NCBI GenBank assembly: GCA_943788635.1
Contig: CALSRA010000012.1
Location: 62,001 to 126,000, forward strand
Reading direction: 5' to 3'
Source: an uncultured Alphaproteobacteria bacterium
GTDB taxonomy: Bacteria > Pseudomonadota > Alphaproteobacteria > UBA8366 > GCA-2717185
DNA: 64,000 bases
Below, one piece after another: positions 37,832 to 47,036 of this stretch (its first letter is position 1; every line of letters begins with the position of its first letter). The translations under genes were made by a program, and so were the position numbers. The notes below the pieces were generated by a model. It saw only the letters and a program-made list of their open reading frames with translations. It did no database searches and was not told the DNA's origin.

Positions 37832-39742
37832 TTATTTTGTCATCATTTCCCGCGTTTCGATTAAGTAGTCTGTCAACTTAATACCCACAGCATGCGAATT
37901 GTTCGGAAAGTCAGCAGCTTTCGTGTGCAAAAAAAATGGTACCCGCCAGAAAATGGGGCAAATTAGTCGAGGCAGACTTTTCAAGTAGTTTTTCACTAGA
38001 CAGATCGCGAAAGTTGTGGTGGGCAAGTTAGGGCCAGATCGTAGTGGAGTTATCGCTACAATAACACTCGTTTCTTCCCCATCTTCTGCATCTTTACTGA
38101 ACAGGTTTTTTATCAGCGGAATATCTTTTAGAAATTGGGTGCCCTGGTTAGATGACGATTTAGTATATTCACTTAAACCACTAACGAATATGGTTTCGCC
38201 AAACCGTGCTGTGACCGAAGTGGTGACCGCCATCTGTGAAGTGATAAAACTCTCTGAAAAAGAGCTGGATAATCCGACCGGCGCATCGCGGAGGGCCGAT
38301 CTTGTTACTGCGATATTCAAATTGACAGTGTTTTCATCAATCACGGTCGGCGTAATCGCAACTGACACACCGATCGGAATATGGAGAAACGAACCGGCGT
38401 CACCACCCGAAGTACCCAGAGTTACATTTGCCCCCGCAGTAAAAGTGGCCGGCATCCTGTCAATCGCAACCAAAGTAGGCTTAGATATAACTTTTGTTTC
38501 CATTGTTGTTGAATTTGCAATGTTCAGCGCATATGAAATAAAGTTGTTTGTCGGTGATGACCCAAGGGTTAAGGCTAAAGAACGGGTTTTGGAAAAAACT
38601 CCGTCCGTTTTGACTGTACTGATCGCCCCGGTTGCGAAAACACTTAGAGACGATAGTAAGTCGACGCCGGTTGAGGTTTTATTATTTGTGATAGTTGATA
38701 TGATGACAGTGTCTAAAAAAACCGACGTTGGCGGAGGAGCGCCAGGACAAGGGCTAGGGATTGTAGGTGAAGGTGTTACTGAAGAAGATGAAGATACTGT
38801 AGAAGAATTGGATGAGTCGTCTGAATCTGATTTGTTTTTAGTATTAGTAGAAAGGAAGCCTGGTTTTTGGTCACAATCAAACCAATGCCGAACGGTATTA
38901 TCATCTTTTTCTTTCTTGGTTTTAGATTTAGTGGAGGCCGCTGGTATTGATTTCTTTCGATCAGTTGAAAGATTGTTTTCATGTTTGCTTGATAATGAAG
39001 GGCCGTCAAGAATCAACACACTTACCCTCTTTTCCAAGTCATCGAGCATCTTTTTTGAATAAGCGCTCCGTGTTACAAGCAATTTTTTAGCTGGTTCAAT
39101 TTTTTTTATTTCTCCCGAGATAGCATTTGAAAATAAATCAAAACGTAATACCGTTTCCGTCAATTTTCCCCTGCCAAAAGCTTCCTTGGCGACATCACTT
39201 CCCAAATCCAGTGCACCAGAATACCAGCTCGCCGCCAACAAACCATCCAACGCATCTGGACGTAACGGGTCCCGCCTATAGGCTTTTAAATAGGCAGTCT
39301 TGGCCTCATTGTATCGGCTGGCATGAAAATGTAAGCTACCCATTAGCACAAATGGAAGTGCTTCACGCGGGTCCAGCCGACTGGCCACCTCATAAGCTGT
39401 CAATGCCAGTTGATCGGTATCGTTGCCTGCCTGATATTCGAGATGGTGCACCATACCTAATAAAAGATGGTATTGCATAACCTCAGGACGCAACTTGATC
39501 GCACGTTCAAATATATTTCGAGCGCTTACTAAGTCGCCGGCCGATATCTTTTCTATACCCAGTTCAATAGCAGGATTCGACGATACGTTCGTTGGATTAA
39601 AAGTCAATTTTCCTAATGCCGGACTGGCGGTCTCGGAAGGAGACCCAGCACAGCCAACCAACAGCATAAAAATTCCCAATACTCCCGACATACATTTGAC
39701 CGAAGATTTGTAACGTCTCGGATAGAAATCATTTCTGCTCAT
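37832..39742 (-). CDS. Outer-membrane lipoprotein with TPR repeats, acidic/Ser-rich linker and C-terminal secretin domain
   Basis: The 636-residue protein begins with a lipoprotein signal (FMLLVGC, Cys at residue 31). Residues of about 60-200 are tetratricopeptide-like (for example ARNIFERAIKLRPEVMQYHLL and LALTAYEVASRLDPREALPF). A long linker rich in Lys, then Ser and Asp, follows to about residue 330. The last 230 residues contain a secretin core: RFGETIFVSGLSEYTK, then FLKDIPLIKNLFSKDAEDGEETSV shown only by its key words KDIPLIKNLF, and VIVAITPL. Secretins form large gated pores in the outer membrane. No PulE-like ATPase, pilin or Tad gene is near. It is AT-rich. The start is the ATG at 39742 with GGGAG upstream. 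Confidence 0.8.
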   Translation of the reverse strand: MSRNDFYPRRYKSSVKCMSGVLGIFMLLVGCAGSPSETASPALGKLTFNPTNVSSNPAIELGIEKISAGDLVSARNIFERAIKLRPEVMQYHLLLGMVHHLEYQAGNDTDQLALTAYEVASRLDPREALPFVLMGSLHFHASRYNEAKTAYLKAYRRDPLRPDALDGLLAASWYSGALDLGSDVAKEAFGRGKLTETVLRFDLFSNAISGEIKKIEPAKKLLVTRSAYSKKMLDDLEKRVSVLILDGPSLSSKHENNLSTDRKKSIPAASTKSKTKKEKDDNTVRHWFDCDQKPGFLSTNTKNKSDSDDSSNSSTVSSSSSVTPSPTIPSPCPGAPPPTSVFLDTVIISTITNNKTSTGVDLLSSLSVFATGAISTVKTDGVFSKTRSLALTLGSSPTNNFISYALNIANSTTMETKVISKPTLVAIDRMPATFTAGANVTLGTSGGDAGSFLHIPIGVSVAITPTVIDENTVNLNIAVTRSALRDAPVGLSSSFSESFITSQMAVTTSVTARFGETIFVSGLSEYTKSSSNQGTQFLKDIPLIKNLFSKDAEDGEETSVIVAITPLRSGPNLPTTTFAICLVKNYLKSLPRLICPIFWRVPFFLHTKAADFPNNSHAVGIKLTDYLIETREMMTK

Positions 39743-39877
39743 TTGCTTCAATCTCCCTATTCTATAAAGACAAAAACCTGCCTGTGAAATTTTCGAATTA
39801 ATGTTTGGGGCTGTCCTATAGAGCTATCTTAAATAGTTTCTATGAGGTGGTCCCAGAAAATCGGACAGTTGATTAAG

Positions 39878-40427
39878 CCCGCATTTCCCAAGTAAAAGGG
39901 AGAAGTCACTCCCGACGACAATTAATGTGTTATATTGCAGCATGTTAAGTGGGCTTAAGGCGGCGGATCATGGATCACCCAAAGGGTGCAAGCGAAACGG
40001 ATGGTGCGCGGCTTAGTTTTGACCGACGGGTCCGGTTGGAATTTCATGGTTCGAAGATCAGTTCGGACGGTGGATTACTGTTGTTCCGGGAATTGGATGA
40101 AGTGCTCGGCCTGCACGACATTGCGGGCGGATTTCTGAGAGACACGCGAACTGGCCACAATCGCCTACACTCACTGGTTGGCTTGTTGCGCCAGTCGGTC
40201 TTTGGGCGGCTGGCCGGATATGATGATGTGAATGACGCAGACCGTTTATCGCTTGATCCGGTGATGCGGCAGGTCGTTGGAGGGCGTGCCGTTGATGCCA
40301 AGGCCGCGTCCGCGAGCCAGATGGGCCGGTTCGAGACCGAGGTGTTGGCGGCAACCGACAATCGCACTGTGCTGGCGGATTTATCAGGACACTGGATCGA
40401 CCGGGTTCATGACCGCAACCCACCCAT
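39878..40427 (+). mobile_element. IS1380-family element, copy 2, 3'-truncated
   Basis: The left end is intact and almost identical to the other copies. It has a 4-base loss in the leader (CACTCCCGACG versus CACTCCTCTGACG) and the same leading TTAA as copy 1. The sequence ends abruptly after the codons for DRNPP at about 40427 and changes to IS5-type sequence on the opposite strand. The joint lies within a CCACCCA stretch that may be microhomology. The left flank TGAGGTGGTCCCAGAAAATC resembles an IS3-type terminus. Confidence 0.85.
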
Positions 40428-40440
40428 GTCGTTGCTTTGA
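39970..40440 (+). pseudogene. IS1380-family transposase, N-terminal remnant (copy 2)
   Basis: The first 150 or so residues are the same as in copies 1 and 3 (MDHPKGASETDGARLSFD onward). The frame leaves IS1380 after NPP and stops at 40440 inside the IS5 relic. The DDE catalytic residues are lost, so this copy cannot make an active transposase. Confidence 0.9.
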
Positions 40441-41353
40441 GAGCCGAAGATATGCTCGACGCGGACACGCACTTTTGAGCGGGTCTTGTTGCCTTGCTCT
40501 TCGCGTGGCTCAGCGGTTTGTTGCGGCGGCCCTTGCGGTGGATACGGCTCGTCAGGCCCTTGTCTTTCAACATCTTTTCAATCTCCACCGAGCGATAGGC
40601 GCTGTCTGCCCAAACGTCGGAGGCGGTGTTGTCCGCATCGAGGATGGCCTCGATGGTCTGGCTGTCATGCACGGCAGCATCGGTCACCTTGTAACATCGA
40701 ACTAGCTTATGGCGACGGTCTACGTTGATATGGTTCTTGTAACCGTAATGGCTCTTGCCATGCTTCTTCGTCCACCGCGCATCGGTATCTTTCTGGCAGA
40801 ACTGAGCCGGTTTGTCGGCCCAACCCTCAGGCGTCTCGCCGTTTTTGATCTTTGTATTCTCATCTCGAGAGTTGTGCTGGGTTGGAACCGATACGAGCGA
40901 GGCATCAATGATCTGACCGCCCATCGCCAAGTAGCCCTGTTCTTTCAAATAGCCATCAAAGTCCTTGAACAAGGCATCAATCACGCCGCCCTGCGTAAGC
41001 AGATCGCGTTACAGCCAGACCGTCGTGGCGTCGGGGACTTTGCCATCAAGACCCATGCCCAAAAACCGCATGAACGAAAGACGGTCGCGAATTTGATACT
41101 CCACTTGATCGTCGGACAGATTGTAGAGCGAGCACAGAACGATCGCCTTGAACATTATCACCGCATCCAAGGGTTTGCGACCTGCCGGTGATTTGCGAAC
41201 CTTGGATGGCTTGCGCCAGGCAGTCTCCAAACGGGAACGAAAGTCTTCCCACGGAACAACGGCGTCAAGTTTAACAAGAGGGTCGTTCTTGGCATCCAGG
41301 CCAGCGTACCGATTAGCGATATCGAAAAAGCCCAGTTGGCTCATCATCGTCAT
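40428..41353 (-). pseudogene. IS5-family transposase with frameshifts and a missing 3' end
   Basis: The N-terminal part (41009-41353) reads LGFFDIANRYAGLDAKNDPL and QIRDRLSFMRFLGMGLDG. After a frame change, the DDE core follows: GGQIIDASLVSVPTQ with the first Asp, HGKSHYGYKNHINVDRRHKL, and VWADSAYRSVEIEKML with the second. Near 40510 a second frame change leads to NKTRSKVRVRVEHIFGSQ with the Glu. The gene stops at about 40428, where IS1380 copy 2 begins, so about 50 C-terminal residues are missing. Confidence 0.85.
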
Positions 41354-41479
41354 CCTAAATCCTGTTTATTATGGTCCGACGATTTTATCAGACAGAGTAT
41401 GTTGGAGGGGGATTAATAGAGGTGCCCATAATTCAACAACTTTTCGGACGGACACTAAGCGCACGCAAACTATTTCTTA

Positions 41480-42760
41480 TTACCACATTTCTTGAAACCC
41501 GCATACCCGCCAGACACCATCTTTTTCTTTAACTGCTGCAAACCCGGTTTCATTAAGCTTGATGATCGTTGATGTGTCGGTCCGAATGGTCTCTCTCTTG
41601 GACACGTGAGCGCCACGCCAAGAGATCAAACAAGAAGCCCTCAGTCTTAAATGATCTTCCGTTAAAACAATCACCTTAATCCGCGGATGGGCATTCAAAA
41701 AAAGATGCCTATGTTCTACGAAGAAATCACGAATACATTCAACATCTTCACATTCTTTTGAAATTTGATGTGCGGGAATTCCTTCTAACGAACCTACAAT
41801 TTCGGCAGATACGTTGTTAAAAAATTCAGAACATTCGCCAAGGAATTCGTTCAGCGGGTTACCATTATCATGGGAATTTCGCAAGAAACCATTGTCGCAA
41901 AAGTGCGCGGTTAGAGAATTTCTTGAATCAGCTTTGTCGTTGTAATCAAGTATTCCAAATGATTTTTCTATCCCAAAGATATCGTCCCGTAAATTCACAG
42001 CAGGGCCCCACGACTCGCCCGCTGACCATGCCCAGTAAAGATCTACAAGGTTCTCGGCGGGAAGAACTGGCGGAATGTAAGACGATCGATTGAGATATTT
42101 TGACAACAACCTTTCTTTACTTGCGCGCACAGTCAGCATGTGGTGAACAAAAACATCATCTTCAAAACAATGAGGATTTTTATACGGGAGCTTTCGCGTG
42201 GTGTCAGCGACACAAAAAAAATCCCAATCACTATATTTGGATGTAAAATGACTATCAGGCTTTATTTGATATATTAGAGGTATATACAAGAAGTCGCTCC
42301 AGGCCATGCCAAAGCCAGGAATTTGATTCTTCGGAGATATCCAGTAATCGACTAATTTACAAGCTGTTGCGTCAAAGCCGTGCTCGATTGTTCTTTCTTT
42401 GGCTAGCGCTAAAACTGAGGATTCGATGAATTCATCTGCGTCTAGCGAAATAAAATGTGTCGCGCCATACGTCCGAGCCATTTCCAGGCCTATATTACGC
42501 TTTTCTGCCTCGTATAATTGCGGATTCACATCATACCCAGATGGATCAACTTCGTACTCATATACATCGTCAATCAACCCAGCAGATGTTAGATAATCAA
42601 TTGTGTCTATTAGAGTAGAAGAACAACCTCGTCCCCCGTACGAAACCCTTTGATAAATTATCGTTATATAATCGACTTCCGGTCTGAGAGAGGCCAGCAT
42701 AGCTGGTAGCAACTCCTCACCATCAAAAAGATTAATTGAAGCTGAAAGAACCATGCTCAT
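41480..42760 (-). CDS. GT2-like glycosyltransferase (Glyco_tranf_2_4 type)
   Basis: The 426-residue protein opens VLSASINLFDGEELLPAML, a GT-A-like start, with the acidic motif ISLDADEFI at about residue 105. The rest, including WDFFCVADTTRKLPYKNPH and a C-terminal domain, resembles cell-surface GT2-like enzymes of this type. It is AT-rich and lies 4 bp after the PIG-L gene on the same strand, so it is part of an operon. Substrate is unknown. Confidence 0.8.
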   Translation of the reverse strand: MSMVLSASINLFDGEELLPAMLASLRPEVDYITIIYQRVSYGGRGCSSTLIDTIDYLTSAGLIDDVYEYEVDPSGYDVNPQLYEAEKRNIGLEMARTYGATHFISLDADEFIESSVLALAKERTIEHGFDATACKLVDYWISPKNQIPGFGMAWSDFLYIPLIYQIKPDSHFTSKYSDWDFFCVADTTRKLPYKNPHCFEDDVFVHHMLTVRASKERLLSKYLNRSSYIPPVLPAENLVDLYWAWSAGESWGPAVNLRDDIFGIEKSFGILDYNDKADSRNSLTAHFCDNGFLRNSHDNGNPLNEFLGECSEFFNNVSAEIVGSLEGIPAHQISKECEDVECIRDFFVEHRHLFLNAHPRIKVIVLTEDHLRLRASCLISWRGAHVSKRETIRTDTSTIIKLNETGFAAVKEKDGVWRVCGFQEMW

Positions 42761-42764
42761 AAAA

Positions 42765-43769
42765 TTAACTGACCTTCCACAATCGTTCTATCGCAACCCT
42801 GTTCAATCTATCATTTTTGTGTTGATAATCGCGTAGGACCGGATCTATTTCAGATAATAGATACTGCGATCTATAAATAGAAATTCCGTGCATTTTTTCT
42901 GCAAAATTTATTTCTACATTGACAGGAGAAATACTTTTTATTTCTGACAATCTGCGCTGCAGACACATCGGTTCGAAAGCGCTGTAGGGCAGGTCTTCAT
43001 AGTAGAATATTTGCGGTTTCGAAGAAAAAATTGACGATTTCGTTCTTATGTTGTCAAATGCGATGTGGGTTGCAGCATGATCTCCGTGCGCGCCCACGGC
43101 TAACGGTGAGAAAATTTTATCCGGCATACCATTTTCAGTTAAATACTTCTCTATAGCGCATTGAAATAAGTTTATCCTATGTTGATCTGGCCTATCCATT
43201 ATGTGGTCAGCCCAACGTTTCCCCGCATCGTCTACGTAAAGTTCAACATCTTCTATATCCGCAGTATTTATCGAAACACCGGCGATCATACCATACAATT
43301 TGTCCTCTTCTTTGCGAATCTCGGTGACAATTTTTGTGTTTCCATATAAAGGGTCGCAGGTGCCGGCGCACCGAGAGGGACCGATCAGTGTCAAGACAGT
43401 AATATCTGATTCATGTGAAAACCGTGAAATTAAACCACCTATCGAAAGAGCAGCATCGTCCGAATGCGGGCTCAAAACTAACCAACTTTGTTCGGATTTT
43501 TTATAGTGCGGCTTTTGTGTTAGAACAACGACATCATTGTTTATCAAAAAACAAAGGTCTTTAGGGTCCAGTCCCGTCGCCAGCAATTCGTCAACCGTTG
43601 CATTATCAATTATGAATCTTGCAGTTTTGAGTAAATCGTTATCGAGTAAAGAATTAGCCAAATCAGGATTCCAATGCAGACACTCCCAATCTGTTTTGGA
43701 GAAAATAGGTAAAACATATGGTTGGTATGATCCATAAAAACTTTTAATTGTATTAGTGTCAACCTGCAT
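42765..43769 (-). CDS. PIG-L family de-N-acetylase with an N-terminal extension
   Basis: The 334-residue protein has the PIG-L zinc motif PHSDDAALS at about residues 101-109 (usual form PHPDDE/A) and the downstream GAHGDHAATH with a metal-binding His pair at about residue 228. The N-terminal 95 residues precede the usual PIG-L start and match no domain I know. PIG-L enzymes remove acetyl groups from N-acetylated sugars or lipids. It overlaps the GT9-like gene by 11 bp and the GT2-like gene follows after 4 bp. Confidence 0.86.
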   Translation of the reverse strand: MQVDTNTIKSFYGSYQPYVLPIFSKTDWECLHWNPDLANSLLDNDLLKTARFIIDNATVDELLATGLDPKDLCFLINNDVVVLTQKPHYKKSEQSWLVLSPHSDDAALSIGGLISRFSHESDITVLTLIGPSRCAGTCDPLYGNTKIVTEIRKEEDKLYGMIAGVSINTADIEDVELYVDDAGKRWADHIMDRPDQHRINLFQCAIEKYLTENGMPDKIFSPLAVGAHGDHAATHIAFDNIRTKSSIFSSKPQIFYYEDLPYSAFEPMCLQRRLSEIKSISPVNVEINFAEKMHGISIYRSQYLLSEIDPVLRDYQHKNDRLNRVAIERLWKVS

Positions 43770-45477
43770 TGACTAAGCTTTCATTTAATTGATTTAAATC
43801 CGTTGTTTGAGTCGTTCTATAGGCTGCATACCGGAAAAAATTTGTGCTAATGAATTCGCGAAACGCCATTAAAAGTGATGTCTGCATCGCTTTTGGAAGG
43901 GGTTTTCCCCATTCGGCGGCCGAAAGTTTTTGGGTCATCAACGTTAAATCCTCAAGACGAAAACCGTAGAAAACCTCTTGCGTTAGTAACCCAGAATTAA
44001 ACAACGATGTTGTTTCTTTTAGTATAAAATGGGACTTATCAATAAGATCTGGTGACACAATGTTATCTGCTAATTGGCTGTAAACTTCTGAGGTGGAAAA
44101 AAAGATAACACTTAGTGTATCAGAGACGTACTCGTCAATTGGAGGTGATAACAGAAGCCACGCCAGGGCAGCAGCATATTGAACTGGATCTGAAAGGCTT
44201 GCATTTAGAACTGAAGGTGTAGGGACTCGCCAAGCGCGTCCAGAAGGACCAAAAAATACGGTAACGCAACGGCACGAGTATAGCGTGTTTATGTGAGCGG
44301 TGAACGTATCAAGACCTACAACGATGTCTGCTTGCGACATTTTTCGTAAGATAGAACTTAGACCAATCCGCTCCAGTATTTGAACTTCGATTTTTAACTG
44401 TCGTAACTCTTGATGTATAATACTCGCAAATTTATAGTTTTCTTCATTTAATCCCTGTGATATCTGAACTTTGATGGCGCGATATTCATTCAACTGCTGG
44501 ATCAAGCCGACCCACCAACCGGCTGTCGCAGCGGGTTGCTCTTTTGACGAATGAGGGTTCAAAAATAAGGTTGGCTTTGAATGTTCTGGAATTGATTTTA
44601 ATGTTTTTTGAACTATTGGGGTTTTAGTAACAGCTTTTACTCCAATTTCATTCAAAATTCTTTCGAGAGAATCATATATTGTTAAACTGAGGTCGTTTGA
44701 ATTATACTCAAAGATATAATTTTTATTGTGATTTATTATGCGGGCTAGCCTTGTCCCAAGGTCTATATATACAAAACGTTTATATTCTTCGACACTCTCG
44801 AGAATTCTATATATTTTGTCAGAAAGAAAGTCGCAGAAAATAATAAGGGCGCCTTCGTCTTCAGCTAAAAGAGCTCGCGCTCTGTGGAAGGGCTCCAAAA
44901 TATCATCACCGACTTGCTGTGACTTAATGTTAGTATTCCAATTCCATAAATCCGCTGAATGGGACCAGAGTTCAATTTCGGCAGTTGGGTATTTTTCTCT
45001 AATTCCAGCGACAAGGTAGGAAAAAATTAACTCGTCACCGATTCCTATATGGTGACCCATAGAAATTAATATTTTTTCCGGTTTGGGCAAATCATCTAGG
45101 TTTTTTTCGTCTTCCTCAGGTAAATGTGACCAGTTTCTATCAAACAAAGAAAAGTAATCCCGGCTTAATTCATCAACCTTTTTTATAATAAAAGCTTTTG
45201 GTATTTTCGATAAATCATTTTGTGAAAACTGGATCAGGTCCTGAATGCCCTTTTTAAGGTTGGGGTGTAAATTACATGTGTCTAATTGTTTAAGGTTGTC
45301 AGATAATTTTGATACATATTTTAGACGTCGAAGGTACCAAGAATCATATTGTTGATTGATAGGGCGCATCGCCGCCGACCACAAAACAACTAATATGAAA
45401 TTTGATAAGAACATCAGATACGCAGATTGAGAATGTGTCTTATATATTGCCGTTAATTCTCTTGTCATCTGTAGCAT
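43759..45477 (-). CDS. GT9-like (heptosyltransferase-type) glycosyltransferase with long N-terminal region
   Basis: The 572-residue protein has a GT-B fold. The N-terminal half includes ILISMGHHIGIGDELIFSYL, a heptosyltransferase-type start. The C-terminal half includes TLFLNPHSSKEQPAATAGWW, then ADIVVGLDTFTAHINTLYSC and VTVFFGPSGRAW, the nucleotide-sugar region of GT9. The first 130 residues and last 120 are additional. A hydrophobic stretch (residues 20-37) could anchor it to the membrane. It is the first gene of an AT-rich operon. Sugar specificity is unknown. Confidence 0.78.
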   Translation of the reverse strand: MLQMTRELTAIYKTHSQSAYLMFLSNFILVVLWSAAMRPINQQYDSWYLRRLKYVSKLSDNLKQLDTCNLHPNLKKGIQDLIQFSQNDLSKIPKAFIIKKVDELSRDYFSLFDRNWSHLPEEDEKNLDDLPKPEKILISMGHHIGIGDELIFSYLVAGIREKYPTAEIELWSHSADLWNWNTNIKSQQVGDDILEPFHRARALLAEDEGALIIFCDFLSDKIYRILESVEEYKRFVYIDLGTRLARIINHNKNYIFEYNSNDLSLTIYDSLERILNEIGVKAVTKTPIVQKTLKSIPEHSKPTLFLNPHSSKEQPAATAGWWVGLIQQLNEYRAIKVQISQGLNEENYKFASIIHQELRQLKIEVQILERIGLSSILRKMSQADIVVGLDTFTAHINTLYSCRCVTVFFGPSGRAWRVPTPSVLNASLSDPVQYAAALAWLLLSPPIDEYVSDTLSVIFFSTSEVYSQLADNIVSPDLIDKSHFILKETTSLFNSGLLTQEVFYGFRLEDLTLMTQKLSAAEWGKPLPKAMQTSLLMAFREFISTNFFRYAAYRTTQTTDLNQLNESLVNAG

Positions 45478-45755
45478 GGTATTTTCCAGAAAATGCTATT
45501 GTAGTTGGAAGAAGAGTATTAGTGGACCGCTTGGGGGTCAATGATAAATGTAGATAGAAATCAAGAGATGAACGCAATAATTTTACGAATTGATTTATTA
45601 GCTCCATTACGAATTTCTCTATTGAACAATGCACTTACAGTCGGGCATTCGGGAGCTATGACTGAATCTGGTGTTTGGGGGGGTTGAAGGTTGGCGGCGT
45701 ATCTGGTTGAATTGTTGTTGCGAGACAGCACCCCAACCAAAGGAGATACACCACC
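45478..45755. other. Spacer upstream of the glycosyltransferase operon
   Basis: The stretch is AT-rich until about 45640 and then turns GC-richer as the IS256-type left end begins. A 48-residue frame starts at 45541 but has no ribosome site or known product. The promoter of the minus-strand operon should lie here; no convincing boxes were fixed. Confidence 0.45.
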
Positions 45756-45923
45756 ATGGAAACCACTAACATTGTCGGTTTTGCGCGTCAAGATGAGATG
45801 ACAGACGCGCTGACGGATTTGCTGAGAACAGGAGCGCAGCAATTGATCGCGACAGCAGTTGAGGCTGAGTTTGCAGGTTATCTGGCGCAATTCGCCGACT
45901 TGCGCACTGAGACAGGTGAATAG
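45756..45923 (+). pseudogene. IS256-family (mutator) transposase, N-terminal remnant
   Basis: Fifty-five residues beginning METTNIVGFARQDEM, with TDALTDLLRTGAQQLIATAV and EAEFAGYLAQFADLR, match the N terminus of IS256-type transposases. AAGGAG lies upstream of the ATG. The frame stops at 45921-45923, at the point where the IS3-type element begins, so an IS3 insertion or a deletion removed the rest including the DDE domain. Confidence 0.8.
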
Positions 45924-45972
45924 CCCCTAGATTCGTAGACGCCTTCTTCCCTAATTTTGAGGCAAGGAGGCC

Positions 45973-46242
45973 ATGATGAGCAAAGTACGTTTCAACGACG
46001 ATTTCAAACGGGACGCGGTGGCGCAGATCACCGAGCGGGGCTATCCGGTTGCGGAGGTTTCACAGCGGCTGGGTGTCAGCCAGCACTCGCTGTACGCCTG
46101 GAAGAAGAAGTTCTCGCAGCCGTCCGGTGGTAACGACAAGGATGCCGAGATACGGCAGCTCAAGCGTGAACTGGCAAGGGTCACCGAGGAGCGCGACATA
46201 TTAAAAAAAGCCACCGCGTATTTCGCCAGGGATGCAAAGTGA
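45973..46242 (+). CDS. IS3-family OrfA (helix-turn-helix)
   Basis: The 89-residue protein has FNDDFKRDAVAQITERGYPV and SQRLGVSQHSLYAWKKKFSQ, an HTH that binds IS ends. The acidic/basic helix EIRQLKRELARVTEERDILK is the usual OrfA zipper. AAGGAGG lies upstream. The stop overlaps the GTG of orfB. Confidence 0.92.
   Translation: MMSKVRFNDDFKRDAVAQITERGYPVAEVSQRLGVSQHSLYAWKKKFSQPSGGNDKDAEIRQLKRELARVTEERDILKKATAYFARDAK
46203..46209 (+). other. A7 slippery site for -1 frameshifting in the IS3 element
   Basis: A run of seven A followed by G spans the codons TTA-AAA-AAA-GCC of orfA. A -1 slip puts the ribosome in the orfB frame, which has no stop between here and orfB, as needed for the OrfAB transposase of IS3-family elements. 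Confidence 0.75.
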
Positions 46243-47036
46243 GATACGCGTTCATTGCCGAGCATCGACCGTTGTTTGCGGTGCGTGCGATGTGTCGTTG
46301 CCTGAGTATCCATCCAAGCGGTTTCTATGCCTGGCGCAAGAACCCGCTGAGCAAACGGGCCAGGGAAGACGCCCGCCAGACCGAGCTCATTCGCAATGCC
46401 TGGAAGGACAGCGGCAAGGTGTATGGCTATCGCAAACTGCATGATGACCTGCTGGATCAGGGTGAGACGTGCTGCCTGAACCGCGTTGCACGACTGACCG
46501 GACTGGCAGGGATCAAGGCGCAGATCGGCTACAAGCGCCGGCCGGGCATCTATGGCGGCAAGCCGTCCGTGGTCGTCGACAACACGCTGGATCGGCAGTT
46601 CGACGTGGACGCACCTGACCGGATCTGGGTCACCGACATCACCTATATCAGGACGCTGGAAGGTTTCGCCTATCTGGCCGTCGTGATCGACCTCTACTCC
46701 CGCCGCATCGTCGGTTGGTCCATGCAGAGTCGTCAGACGACTGACGTTGTCCTGCAGGCATTGCTCATGGCCGTGTGGCGTAGGAAGCCGAAGAACAGGG
46801 TGTTGATCCATTCGGACCAGGGTTCCCAGTTCACGAGTATGGACTGGGCGTCATTCCTCAAGGCCCATAATCTGCAACACTCAATGAGCCGGCGCGGGAA
46901 TTGCCACGACAATGCCGTGGCCGAGAGTTTCTTTAATCTGCTCAAGCGCGAGCGAATACGGCGCCGGACCTACAGGACCAGGGCCGAAGCCCGACAGGAC
47001 GTGTTCGACTACATCGAGCCCGCATTTCCCAAGTAA
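46239..47036 (+). pseudogene. IS3-family OrfB transposase, C terminus truncated by IS1380
   Basis: Residues 1-258 are a normal OrfB with WVTDITYIRTLEGF (first Asp), [14 protein letters not shown] (second Asp) and HDNAVAESFFNLLK (Glu). After VFDYIE the frame enters IS1380 copy 3 and ends at 47034-47036. The usual ending (a segment like YNxxRRHGYN) is missing. The catalytic core is complete, but the loss of the last 40 or so residues and of the right IS end makes transposition unlikely. Confidence 0.88.

Larger units (their letters stand above)
45925..47018 (+). mobile_element. IS3-family element cut at its 3' end by IS1380 copy 3
   Basis: The left end lies near 45925 after the IS256 remnant. 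orfA and orfB are present with a frameshift site. On the right the orfB codons stop after VFDYIE, where the IS1380 end begins at about 47019. The missing orfB end and right IS terminus are not found beyond IS1380 copy 3, where integrase sequence lies instead. Confidence 0.83.

Noticed and set aside
40058-40984. A 308-codon minus-strand frame read as one protein
   Set aside because: Its N-terminal part is an IS5 transposase piece and its C-terminal part is antisense to IS1380; it is a fused artefact of the joint.
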